64,000 nucleotides of DNA from DASUPK01 sp963744105. Its GTDB lineage: Bacteria; Actinomycetota; Thermoleophilia; Solirubrobacterales; 70-9. Below, piece after piece: positions 26,056 to 34,042 of the stretch. Made by a program: the position numbers and the translations under genes. Every line of letters begins with the position of its first letter. Positions within the stretch are counted from its first letter, which is position 1. The stretch lies in the NCBI GenBank assembly GCA_963744105.1, contig CAVUSJ010000002.1:434001-498000 (forward strand), in the 5' to 3' direction. A model generated the notes under the pieces. It was not told where the DNA came from, did no database searches, and saw nothing but the letters and a program-made list of their open reading frames with translations.

Positions 26056-26756
26056 TGCCCGAGGCACGCATGCACTACCAGGACCAGCTCGACGAACTGG
26101 AGAAGAACTGCCTCAGCGGCCTCGACCTCGTCATCGCCTCCCTCGACCGCACGATGGAGGCGGTGCAGCACCAGGACATGGAGCTCGCCGAGCTGGTGAT
26201 CGCGGACGACGACCGGATCGACGGCCGCTATCTGGAGGTCCACCAGGAGATCCTTACCATGCTCGCCACCCAGGCTCCGGTGGCCACCGACCTGCGGCTG
26301 ATCTCGGCGCTGTTGCACGTCATGCACTCGATCGAGCGGATGGGGGACCAGTGCGTGAACATCTCCAAGGTCATCCCGCTGACCGGCCATGACGCCCCGG
26401 TCCACGACGAGATGGTCGACCGCATCGTGCTGATGGGCAAGCAGGGCCGCTCGATGCTCTCCCAGGCGAAGAAGGCGTTCGAGGGCCGCGATGTCGAGCT
26501 GGCTCGCGACCTTGTCCGCCAGGACGACCTGATCGACAACCTGAACAAGGAGTGCTTTCAGATCGCCGTCCAGGTCGGAGAGGACAAGGACACCCGCGAG
26601 TGGGCGATGACGATGATGCTCGTCGCACGAGCGCTCGAGCGGATCGGCGACAACGCCGTCGACATCGGAGAGCAGGTCGCGTTCGTCGTCACCGGGCTCT
26701 TCCGCGAGTTCGAGGACGCCTCGCACCCGGGTCAGGCGCCCCTTCCGTCGAGCTAG
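26055..26756 (+). CDS. phoU: Phosphate signalling protein PhoU
   Basis: A 233-residue all-helical protein with two three-helix PhoU repeats. The repeats are marked by VIADDDRIDGRYLEVHQEIL with RLISALLHVMHSIERMGDQC, and later RQDDLIDNLNKECF with VARALERIGDNAVDIGE. PhoU links Pst transport state to the PhoR-type kinase and restrains phosphate uptake. It is coupled to pstB by a one-base overlap. The partner kinase is not in the window. Confidence 0.94.
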   Translation: MPEARMHYQDQLDELEKNCLSGLDLVIASLDRTMEAVQHQDMELAELVIADDDRIDGRYLEVHQEILTMLATQAPVATDLRLISALLHVMHSIERMGDQCVNISKVIPLTGHDAPVHDEMVDRIVLMGKQGRSMLSQAKKAFEGRDVELARDLVRQDDLIDNLNKECFQIAVQVGEDKDTREWAMTMMLVARALERIGDNAVDIGEQVAFVVTGLFREFEDASHPGQAPLPSS

Positions 26757-26808
26757 CCGCCTTCGGCACCAGGTCCAGCAGAGCGACGCGGTGCCTGTTG
26801 TCACGGCG

Positions 26809-26835
26809 TTTACATCGCGTACACCGGATCGCAAC
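26809..26835 (+). promoter_or_regulatory. PHO box before the secreted two-repeat protein
   Basis: TTTAC (26809), TACAC (26820) and GCAAC (26831) are spaced by 11 bases, about 79 bases upstream of the 26914 start. The second and third units are weaker matches. Confidence 0.6.
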
Positions 26836-26913
26836 ATCCCCGGTCCCCCTCCAAGTGAGACTGCCGCGCGTCCGTCCGCCTCAGCGGACTAACGCAACGA
26901 AGGAGCCACACAA

Positions 26914-28131
26914 GTGATCAACACATCTCGATCCGAGCGCGGCTGGCGGGGCAGGCGGCGGATCGCTGTCATCGTCTCAATCGCCGGCGTCCTGGGCATC
27001 GCCGCCCTGGGCTCGGCCTCGACCGCGTCGGCGTCGAACGTCGGCAACTGCACAGCGAAGCTGACGAACAAGTCGGTTCTCAAGTGGAGCTGTGACTCGA
27101 CCGTTCGCGCCTACTCCGTGGCCAGCAACAAGAAGATCAAGAGCTACGGGGCGCCGAACGCGGGCGCTGCCAGCTCGTTCCTGAGCTGCAGTGGTTCGGG
27201 TGTCGGGTTCGGCTGCGGCATTCCCGATCGCGCGACTCCGGGCACGCAGCCGCCCGGGACGACCGGGTGGACCGCTCCCGTTCCGCCGTATCCAGGGGCG
27301 ACCGCGACTCCGCTCACCTGCGGCGGGTACACGCGAATCGCCAGCGGCCCTCCGACCCGGAACGGCGTCGTCGGCCCGCCCTGTACCCAGGTCATTTCGC
27401 CCGGCACGGCTGTGACCCAGAAGATCAACCTGGGCAGCAGCGCGTGCAAGTCGGGCAATGATCCGCTCCAGCTGTACCTGCTGGTCGGTGGCGAGCCGCT
27501 GGTGACCTCGTTCACCACGGGCGGCGACTCCAGCACCGTGGGCGAGTTCCTCTCCGAGCCGATCCCGGTGAGCCTGAAGGAGCTGAAGAAGTCCTGCTCG
27601 AGGGGCGGAGCGAAGAAGAGCGGCGGCGCGACGAGCGCGGCGGGACCGAACAATTTCCCGGTCTCCTGCTCGGGCTCGATCACACCGGCGACGGTGCCGG
27701 GCGACCAGAAGCTGTCGTTCAGCTGCGGCCAGACGATCAGGGCCTGGGCGCTCTACAGCAACAAGTCGATCGTCCTGCCCGGCGACGAGCCGCTCGTCTC
27801 CGGCACCGCCGGCGGCGGTGCCAACGAGGGTGCCCTCGAGCAGTGCTCCGGGGCGTTCCCCGGTGCCGGCTTCGGCTGCGGCATCGTCGATCGCCAGGCC
27901 CAGACGGCGCTCCTGCCGAATGGCCAGGCACTCAGCGGTGGCAACACCGCCGAGCAGACGATCGGGTTCGAGCAGAACCCGTGCCAGCGCAAGGGCCAGG
28001 CGAAGTCGAGGGCCTGGCTGGTCGTCATGGGCGAGCCGGTCATCGGCAGCAGCGCCGGCGAGTACACGTCCGCACCACAGCCGATCGGCCTCTCCGGCTT
28101 CGGCAAGTGCAAGGGCGGCAAGAAGAAGTAG
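26914..28131 (+). CDS. Secreted protein with two similar Cys-containing domains, unknown
   Basis: A 405-residue exported protein. After a signal region ending at GSASTASASN come two related domains (about 45-230 and 250-395). Each has a WSCD/SFSCGQT-type cysteine, then TVRAYSVASNKKI versus TIRAWALYSNKSI, then SGVGFGCGIPDRA versus GAGFGCGIVDRQA, and LYLLVGGEP versus AWLVVMGEP. The C-terminus is Lys/Gly-rich (KCKGGKKK). I recognise no family. A PHO box upstream, a terminator downstream and its place between two pst operons suggest a phosphate-starvation role outside the membrane. Confidence 0.8.
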   Translation: MINTSRSERGWRGRRRIAVIVSIAGVLGIAALGSASTASASNVGNCTAKLTNKSVLKWSCDSTVRAYSVASNKKIKSYGAPNAGAASSFLSCSGSGVGFGCGIPDRATPGTQPPGTTGWTAPVPPYPGATATPLTCGGYTRIASGPPTRNGVVGPPCTQVISPGTAVTQKINLGSSACKSGNDPLQLYLLVGGEPLVTSFTTGGDSSTVGEFLSEPIPVSLKELKKSCSRGGAKKSGGATSAAGPNNFPVSCSGSITPATVPGDQKLSFSCGQTIRAWALYSNKSIVLPGDEPLVSGTAGGGANEGALEQCSGAFPGAGFGCGIVDRQAQTALLPNGQALSGGNTAEQTIGFEQNPCQRKGQAKSRAWLVVMGEPVIGSSAGEYTSAPQPIGLSGFGKCKGGKKK

Positions 28132-28164
28132 GCAGCACCGCACCACCGCATCACCTCTCCTGAA

Positions 28165-28199
28165 CGGGGGCCGCGCTCAGCGCGGCCCCCGTTTTCGTT
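28165..28199 (+). terminator. Rho-independent terminator
   Basis: A perfect 12-bp stem CGGGGGCCGCGC / GCGCGGCCCCCG with loop TCA is followed by TTTTCGTTT. It lies 34 bases after the secreted protein's stop and separates it from the second pst operon. Confidence 0.93.
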
Positions 28200-28253
28200 T
28201 CGAGCCCTTCGGTACTCGGTAAGTCCTCGGGTTTTTCCCTGCTCCCTCTGAGT

Positions 28254-28291
28254 TTTACATCGCTGTTACAGGATGGTCACGGTCTAGTCAC
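28254..28291 (+). promoter_or_regulatory. PHO box, four tandem 11-base units
   Basis: TTTAC (28254), GTTAC (28265), GTCAC (28276) and GTCAC (28287) repeat every 11 bases without a gap. It is upstream of the second pstS and is the most regular four-unit box in the window. Confidence 0.85.
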
Positions 28292-28355
28292 ACCGCCCAG
28301 GGCACCCGCGTCGACACTGCCGCCGTCCTCGTTTGAGAGACCGAAAGGAGCATCA

Positions 28356-29174
28356 GTGTCAAGAAGAGGAATTCGCCTGATGGCGGTCATCGCCGCCCTC
28401 TCGCTGTTCGCGGCCGTACCCGCCGCGGCGCAGGCGAAGAAGATCATCACCATCAGCGGATCGACCTCGGTCTTCCCGCTGGAGACCCAGCTCGCCAGGG
28501 CTTGGATCAAGACCAAGAAGGGCAAGAAGTACGGCTTCCGGATCCTGCAGGGCGGCTCGAACGTCGGCATCTCGGACGTCTCGAAGGGTCGCGTCTCGAT
28601 CGGCGCGTCCTCTCGCGACCCCGCAGCCGGCGATCCGGGCGGCCTGGTGTTCACCAAGATCGCGCGTGACGCGATCTGCATGATCACCAACAGCTCCAAC
28701 CCGCTGGGCAACATCACCTCGGCCACGATCAAGAACATCTTCGTCGGGCCGACGTTCACCAACTGGAGCCAGGTGCCCGGGGCTCCGATCAGTGGCAGCA
28801 TCGATCCCATCGGCCGCGCCCCGACCTCCGGGACGCACGATGCCTTCAGGAACATCTTCCTGGGCGGCACCAACCAGGGATCGTTTGTCGCCGCCAAGGC
28901 CTCGAACGGCCTCGTTCAGCAGGGCGTTCAGAGCGACGATCACGCCATCGGCTACGTCTCTCTGGCGTTCACCAGCGGTGTGCACACCGTCGCCTTCAAC
29001 GGCGTCGACTGCACCCTGCGGAACGCGGCGTCGTTCCAGTACGGAGGCGTGCGTAGCTTCTACTTCGTTACGCGCGGTGCTCCGGTCGGCGGGGTCAAGA
29101 AGTTCATCGGCTGGATCCTTGGCAACTCCAAGGCCAACAAGATCATCGGTTCGGATTGGGTACCGCTGCACTGA
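28356..29174 (+). CDS. Second phosphate-binding protein, PstS-like
   Basis: A 272-residue PstS-type binding protein. The signal peptide ends in AAVPAAAQA with no lipobox Cys, so the mature protein would be soluble or held by another partner. Pocket segments are ITISGSTSVFPLE, SIGASSRDPAAG, IGRAPTSGTHDAF and HAIGYVSLAFT. It is closer to the short PstS group of Gram-positives and cyanobacteria (SphX-like) than to the first PstS. The GTG start follows GAAAGGAG. Its TGA shares one base with the pstC ATG. Confidence 0.9.
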   Translation: MSRRGIRLMAVIAALSLFAAVPAAAQAKKIITISGSTSVFPLETQLARAWIKTKKGKKYGFRILQGGSNVGISDVSKGRVSIGASSRDPAAGDPGGLVFTKIARDAICMITNSSNPLGNITSATIKNIFVGPTFTNWSQVPGAPISGSIDPIGRAPTSGTHDAFRNIFLGGTNQGSFVAAKASNGLVQQGVQSDDHAIGYVSLAFTSGVHTVAFNGVDCTLRNAASFQYGGVRSFYFVTRGAPVGGVKKFIGWILGNSKANKIIGSDWVPLH

Positions 29175-30184
29175 TGAGACGCCGTTTCGGTCTCCAAAAG
29201 GCGGGACCGAGGAACCGCAGCGACCAGCGCGCCGAGCTTTGGCTCGGCGCGCTGGCTTGCGTCGTCCTGGCCCTGATCGCCGGGATGATCGTCTTCGTCT
29301 TCGCGAAGGCGTGGCCGTCGTTCTCGCACAACGGCTTCAACTGGTTCAGCCCGTTCGCCGGCGGCGACGTGGACGCCGAGCTGACCAACATCTTCGAGTC
29401 CCCGGGCAACCCGAGCCAGTACGTCTACACGATGCACGCGTGGCCGCTGATCTACGCGACCGCGCTGATCACCCTGGGGGCGGTGATCATCGGGACGGCC
29501 TTCGCGCTCCTTTCGGCCATGTTCATCGTGGAGTTCGCGCCCGAGGCTCTCCGCAAGGTGCTCGAGCCGGTCGTACGCCTGCTCGCGGCCGTGCCGTCCG
29601 TGATCTACGGGCTGATCGGGATTCTGGTCGTCGTCCCGTTCGTGGGCAACCACCTGATCAGCGAAGGCTCCAAGAACTCGGTCGCCGGGGTGGTCAGCCT
29701 CAACGGGTTCAGCTGGGGCGTGGGGGTCCTGATCCTCACCGTGATGATCACGCCGATAATGATCGCCATCGTGGTCGACGCCCTGCGCGCCGTGCCCATC
29801 AGCTGGCGCGAGGGATCGGTCTCCCTGGGAGTGAACCGCTGGCGGGCGCTCTGGACGGTGAGCGTCAGGGCGGCCCGGCCGGCGATCGTCGCGGCCGCGG
29901 TCCTGGCGACCGCCCGCGCGCTCGGTGAGGCGATCATGCTCTCGATGGTCACCGGCTCGGTCGGCTTCAAGCCGAACCCGCTGGACGGCGTCATCTTCTT
30001 CATCGAGCCCACCCGGCCCCTGGCGGCCACGATCGTCGACAACGCCGAGGGCCTCTCCGTCGTTCCCTTCGAGCAGACGCTGTACGCCTTCGCCTCGGTG
30101 CTGCTGATCTCGGCTGCGTTCCTGTCGTTCGGCGGCTGGTACATCCGACGCCGCCTCCGCCGCTACACGCTCTCGCCGATATGA
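29174..30184 (+). CDS. pstC: Phosphate ABC transporter permease PstC (second copy)
   Basis: A 336-residue permease with about six helices. It has AVPSVIYGLIGILVVVPF, the coupling loop REGSVSLGVNRWRALWTVSV and ATARALGEAIML. A large exposed loop (FNWFSPFAGGDVDAEL) precedes helix 2. ATG 29174 is chosen because it overlaps the pstS stop (TGATG). It differs clearly from the first PstC, so the two operons are not a recent duplication. Confidence 0.92.
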   Translation: MRRRFGLQKAGPRNRSDQRAELWLGALACVVLALIAGMIVFVFAKAWPSFSHNGFNWFSPFAGGDVDAELTNIFESPGNPSQYVYTMHAWPLIYATALITLGAVIIGTAFALLSAMFIVEFAPEALRKVLEPVVRLLAAVPSVIYGLIGILVVVPFVGNHLISEGSKNSVAGVVSLNGFSWGVGVLILTVMITPIMIAIVVDALRAVPISWREGSVSLGVNRWRALWTVSVRAARPAIVAAAVLATARALGEAIMLSMVTGSVGFKPNPLDGVIFFIEPTRPLAATIVDNAEGLSVVPFEQTLYAFASVLLISAAFLSFGGWYIRRRLRRYTLSPI

Positions 30185-31227
30185 GCTCGCACGCGACAGG
30201 AGGGAGGCGCGTCGCGGACCTGCGGCGACCGAGGCGCCTGCAGGCGCCGAAGCTGCCGCGCCCGAGGCCTCCGCGGCGCGACCGCGGCCTGCTGAAGGAC
30301 GAGGAGGTCGTCCCGTGGAGCGTGGGCGACCGCATCGGCCTGGCGATGGCGTGGTTCTGCGGGCTGCTGCTCTGCGCGATCGCCGCATCGATCGTGATCT
30401 ACATGCTGGTCCGGGGGCTGCAGTACGTGAACCTCAGCGCGATCGGCGAGCACCCGATCGTCCAGTCCACGACGTCGATCACGGGGACGAGCGGGGGCTA
30501 CCTCGACCCCATCGAGGGGACCCTGATCCTGACCACGCTCGGGATCCTGATCGCGCTCCCCATCGGGGTGGCCACCGCGGTCTGGCTGAGCGAGTACGGG
30601 CGGCCGGGCTGGTTGGCGCGCGCCGTCGAGTCCGGGGTCGAGATCGTCGCCGGCACCCCGACGATCGTGCTGGCGATCTTCGGGCTGCTCGTCTTCAGCA
30701 AGGGGGTCTTCGGCTTCCTGTCCTTCACCGCCCAGGGCGGAGCGGTCTTCGGCCGCTCCTTCTTCATCGCCGGGATCATGATGTCCCTGATCGCGCTGCC
30801 GCTTGTGGTGGGCTCGACCCGCGAAGCGCTGCAGTCGATCCCGGCGCACGTGCGGGAAGCCTCCTATGCGCTCGGCAAGGACAAGATCTCGACGATCCGC
30901 CGGGTGCTCCTGCCCGCCTCCCGGAGGGGGATCGCGACGGGCGCGACGCTCGGGATGGGACGGATCGCGGGCGACACGGCCATCGTCGTCATCCTGCTCG
31001 GCGCGTCGCTGACGCTGCAGCCCTACGGGAGCACGCCGGGCCTCAGCACCCTGCGCGGCACCGGAAGCACCCTGACCAGCTTCGTGTACGCGAACTCGCC
31101 CGCCGGCGAGGGGAACTCCCCGACGAAGGCCTACGCCGCCGCATTCGTCCTCCTCGTGATCGTGATCCTCATGAACTTCGTTGTCGACCTCATGTCTCGC
31201 CAAAGGAGTGATCCATGGGCCCGCTGA
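30181..31227 (+). CDS. pstA: Phosphate ABC transporter permease PstA (second copy)
   Basis: A 348-residue permease. The N-terminal 40 residues are Arg/Pro-rich (RPRRLQAPKLPRPRPPRRDR) and cytoplasmic. The core includes ALPIGVATAVWLSEYG, REASYALGKDKISTIRRVLLP and GRIAGDTAIVVI. It overlaps pstC by ATGA and its end overlaps the next pstB by 13 bases. Confidence 0.92.
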   Translation: MSSHATGGRRVADLRRPRRLQAPKLPRPRPPRRDRGLLKDEEVVPWSVGDRIGLAMAWFCGLLLCAIAASIVIYMLVRGLQYVNLSAIGEHPIVQSTTSITGTSGGYLDPIEGTLILTTLGILIALPIGVATAVWLSEYGRPGWLARAVESGVEIVAGTPTIVLAIFGLLVFSKGVFGFLSFTAQGGAVFGRSFFIAGIMMSLIALPLVVGSTREALQSIPAHVREASYALGKDKISTIRRVLLPASRRGIATGATLGMGRIAGDTAIVVILLGASLTLQPYGSTPGLSTLRGTGSTLTSFVYANSPAGEGNSPTKAYAAAFVLLVIVILMNFVVDLMSRQRSDPWAR

Positions 31228-32135
31228 AGAATCCGCCGCCCGTCCGCCGCATCGTGGTGGACGACGACCCGACGATCGTCGAGCCGCCGAAGCGACGCAA
31301 CGGCGCGGCCCAGACCGTCAAGGACGCCGCCTCCGGACTGCTCAGCGCGCCCCGCAAGCGCGAGGCGAAGCGCGCCAAGGTCCAGGAGCGGATGCGGACG
31401 GAGGAGCTCGGGGTCGCCTACGCCGGCAAGCCCGCGGTCAACGGGGTCAGCCTGACGGTCAACCAGGGCGAGGTGCTGGGCCTGATCGGCCCGTCCGGCT
31501 GCGGCAAGACCACGCTGCTTCGCTCGCTCAACCGGCTGGTGGACCAGACGCCGACGGCGACCCGCAGCGGGACGATCCTGCTCGACGACGAGGACGTCGA
31601 CCTGCGGGACGTCACCGAGCTGCGCCGTCAGGTGGGGATGGTCTTCCAGCAGCCCAACCCCTTCCCGATGAGCGTCTTCGACAACGTCGCCTACGGCCTT
31701 CGCGAGCGCGGCTCGCGGCGCCCCTCCCGCCCGGCGCTCCGGCCTGCCGTCGAGGAGGCACTCGATCGCGCCGGCCTGCTCGAGGAGGTCAAGGACAACC
31801 TCACCCACCCGGCGCTGAGGCTCTCCGGCGGGCAGCAGCAGCGCCTCTGCATCGCGCGCTCGCTCGCGGTCAACCCCGAGGTGCTGCTCCTCGACGAGCC
31901 CTGCTCGGCGCTGGATCCGCGCTCGACCTCCCTGATCGAGGACCTGATCATGCAGCTGCGGTCCGAGATCGCGATCGTGATCGTGACCCACAACCTGCAG
32001 CAGGCCTATCGCGTGGCCGACCGGGTGGCCTTCATGTACCTCGGTGACCTCGTCGAGTACGGCGACGCAGACCAGGTCTTCGGAGCGCCCAAGGCCAAGC
32101 GGACCCGCGAGTACGTCAGCGGAGGGTTCGGTTGA
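31215..32135 (+). CDS. pstB: Phosphate ABC transporter ATPase PstB (second copy)
   Basis: A 306-residue ATPase. It has Walker A GPSGCGKTT, signature LSGGQQQRL, Walker B VLLLDEPCSALDP and switch VTHNLQQA. An N-terminal extension of about 60 charged residues precedes the domain, longer than in most PstB. AAAGGAG lies six bases before the ATG. Its TGA overlaps the TTG of the lipoprotein gene, tying the next genes to the operon. Confidence 0.93.
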   Translation: MGPLKNPPPVRRIVVDDDPTIVEPPKRRNGAAQTVKDAASGLLSAPRKREAKRAKVQERMRTEELGVAYAGKPAVNGVSLTVNQGEVLGLIGPSGCGKTTLLRSLNRLVDQTPTATRSGTILLDDEDVDLRDVTELRRQVGMVFQQPNPFPMSVFDNVAYGLRERGSRRPSRPALRPAVEEALDRAGLLEEVKDNLTHPALRLSGGQQQRLCIARSLAVNPEVLLLDEPCSALDPRSTSLIEDLIMQLRSEIAIVIVTHNLQQAYRVADRVAFMYLGDLVEYGDADQVFGAPKAKRTREYVSGGFG

Positions 32136-32860
32136 GCCGATGGCGGATCATCGTCCCGGCACTGGCGCTTGCGGCGGGGGTCTCCCTCACCGCCTGCCAG
32201 TCGAGCCAGGACAAGGCCAAGGAGATCCAGGCGAGGGCGTCGGCGGCCGCCCCGAAGCCGCTCGTGATCCCGCATCCGAGCAAGGACGTGAAGATCGAGA
32301 ACACCGCGCTGCTTCACGACCAGAACGGCGACGCGATGGTGGTCGAGCTCAGGAACGAGTCCAACCAGACGCTGGTCAACGTCCCGATCCTGGTGAACGT
32401 CAAGGGGGGCAACGGCAAGTCGGTTTACGAAAACAACACTGCGGGCCTCGACTTCGCGCTGAACCATGTCGCATTGATTCAGCCGCACGAAACGTTCTAC
32501 TGGGTGAACGACCAGGTCACGGGCGAAGGCAAGAGCGCGAAGGTCACGGTGGGCCAGCCCGAGGGCAAGGCCCCCTCCGGGAAGCTGCCCACGTACTTCA
32601 CGGTGTCGCCTCCGAGGGCTGGCCACGACTTCTCGGGCGCAAAGGTCAGTGGCACCGTCAAGGCCGAGACGAAGGTCGACCAGGACCACCTGATCCTGTT
32701 CGCCGTCGCAAGGCAGGGCGGCCGGATCGTGGCGGCCGGGAGGGGCCAGATCAAGGCCCTCAAGTCGGACGCCCAGCCGGCGAACTACACCATCTACTTC
32801 ATCGGAAACCCGGTGGGAGCTGACGTGACGATCCAGGCTCCACCGACGGTCCTGAAATAG
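32132..32860 (+). CDS. Lipoprotein of unknown function, last pst-coupled gene
   Basis: A 242-residue protein with a lipoprotein signal (lipobox LTAC). The mature part is a beta-rich domain: VELRNESNQTLVNVPILVNV resembles an FxLYD/DUF-type immunoglobulin-like fold, and GKSVYENNTAG follows. It starts at TTG 32132, overlapping the pstB stop by four bases (TTGA), so it is very probably co-translated with the transporter. It may be a surface partner of the Pst permease or of the zinc-ribbon proteins that follow. No function is known. Confidence 0.8.
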   Translation: MSRWRIIVPALALAAGVSLTACQSSQDKAKEIQARASAAAPKPLVIPHPSKDVKIENTALLHDQNGDAMVVELRNESNQTLVNVPILVNVKGGNGKSVYENNTAGLDFALNHVALIQPHETFYWVNDQVTGEGKSAKVTVGQPEGKAPSGKLPTYFTVSPPRAGHDFSGAKVSGTVKAETKVDQDHLILFAVARQGGRIVAAGRGQIKALKSDAQPANYTIYFIGNPVGADVTIQAPPTVLK

Positions 32861-32877
32861 CTAGGAGGCACAACCAC

Positions 32878-33513
32878 ATGGCAAGCACAACGGGCGACAA
32901 CCAGACCGAGACCCTCGGCCTGCCCGTGGTCGGGCAGGAGGGGGATACATGTGAGCAGTGCGGCTCGGTGCTTGCCACCGACCAGCGCTACTGCCTGAAC
33001 TGCGGCTGGCGCCGCGGCGAGAGCCGGGTCGACTACGAGCAGCGGCTCAACGGCGGAATCCAGCCGGCGAACGGCGCCGTGTCAGCCAGCTCGGTCGCAC
33101 AGAACCCTCAGTGGACCCCGGCCTTCGCGATCCTCGCGATCGCGTTGCTCGGCGTGATGCTGCTGCTCGGAGTGCTGATCGGCAAGAAGGGCAACAACAA
33201 CACGCAGACCGTGGCCGCCCAGGCGGCGCCGACGACCACCGCCGCGTCAACGCCGACCACCGACACCACCGCCACCACGGCGAGCAACAACAAGTCCGGC
33301 AAGGGCGGTGGTGCCAGCGCGCCCGGCGCGGGCAACGTCGTCCAGGGCGGCAGCGGCTCCACGGCCGGTATCCAGGCAGCGAACACGGGCGCCTCGGTTC
33401 AGCAGAACGCGAAGAGTGGTCCGAACGTGGTCGCCACCCAGGGCAAGCCGGCCGCGCTCGATCCCGGCGGTCAGGCCGGCGGCGGCAGCTCCGCGACCTG
33501 CATCGGGTGCTGA
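32878..33513 (+). CDS. Zinc-ribbon membrane-anchored protein 1
   Basis: A 211-residue protein. An N-terminal zinc ribbon (CEQCG..ATDQRYCLNCGWR, about residues 25-45) is followed by one membrane helix (AFAILAIALLGVMLLLGVLIG, about 80-100) and then a Thr/Ser/Gly-rich low-complexity exterior ending CIGC. The ribbon would be cytoplasmic and the low-complexity tail external. CTAGGAGG precedes the ATG. The ribbon is nearly the same as that of the third zinc-ribbon gene at 34043. Function unknown. Confidence 0.8.
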   Translation: MASTTGDNQTETLGLPVVGQEGDTCEQCGSVLATDQRYCLNCGWRRGESRVDYEQRLNGGIQPANGAVSASSVAQNPQWTPAFAILAIALLGVMLLLGVLIGKKGNNNTQTVAAQAAPTTTAASTPTTDTTATTASNNKSGKGGGASAPGAGNVVQGGSGSTAGIQAANTGASVQQNAKSGPNVVATQGKPAALDPGGQAGGGSSATCIGC

Positions 33514-33515
33514 TC

Positions 33516-34037
33516 ATGGCTCAGGCGAAGAGACCGAAGGTCAAGAAGCCGGGCTTCATGGAGACGCTCAGGCAGTCCGGGCGGCCGCCGCGCGCGATCG
33601 CCAAGCCCTCGGGCGTCGGCCCCAGGGGCAAGGGCGGCAAGCGCAGGGCCGTGACGGCGAAGCCCGGGGCGAACGGGGCGTCCGCGATCGGAACCCCGGT
33701 CGGACAGCCGGAGCTGCTCAAGCAGCGGGAGGAGCTCTCGCGCCGGTTCGCCGAGCTGCAGTGGGACCTCGGCGGCATGGCCTATGAGATGGCGAGCCGT
33801 GACCACTACCGGCTCGACGTGCTCAACAAGCAGGCCGCGAAGCTCCAGGAGGTGGACGCCGAGCTCGGCCAGATCGAGCGACTCTTGAAGCTCGGGACCG
33901 CCGGCGCCGCCGGCACCTGTCCGGCCTGCGGCTCCCTGCAGGCGCGCGGCGCGGTCTTCTGCTGGCAGTGCGGCAATGAGCTGCGGCAGGCCGCGCCTTC
34001 GAGCGGCGGCTCCAAGCCGAAGGCGTCGCAGACCTGA
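33516..34037 (+). CDS. Zinc-ribbon protein 2, soluble
   Basis: A 173-residue soluble protein. It has a basic N-terminus (KRPKVKKPG, GPRGKGGKRR), a helical middle predicted to form a coiled coil (LKQREELSRRFAELQWDLGG and KLQEVDAELGQIERLLKL), and a C-terminal zinc ribbon (CPACG..FCWQCGNEL). The ATG lies three bases after the previous stop. Ribbon position is mirrored relative to its two neighbours, so the three may assemble through the coiled coil or ribbons. Confidence 0.78.
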   Translation: MAQAKRPKVKKPGFMETLRQSGRPPRAIAKPSGVGPRGKGGKRRAVTAKPGANGASAIGTPVGQPELLKQREELSRRFAELQWDLGGMAYEMASRDHYRLDVLNKQAAKLQEVDAELGQIERLLKLGTAGAAGTCPACGSLQARGAVFCWQCGNELRQAAPSSGGSKPKASQT

Positions 34038-34042
34038 GCCCG

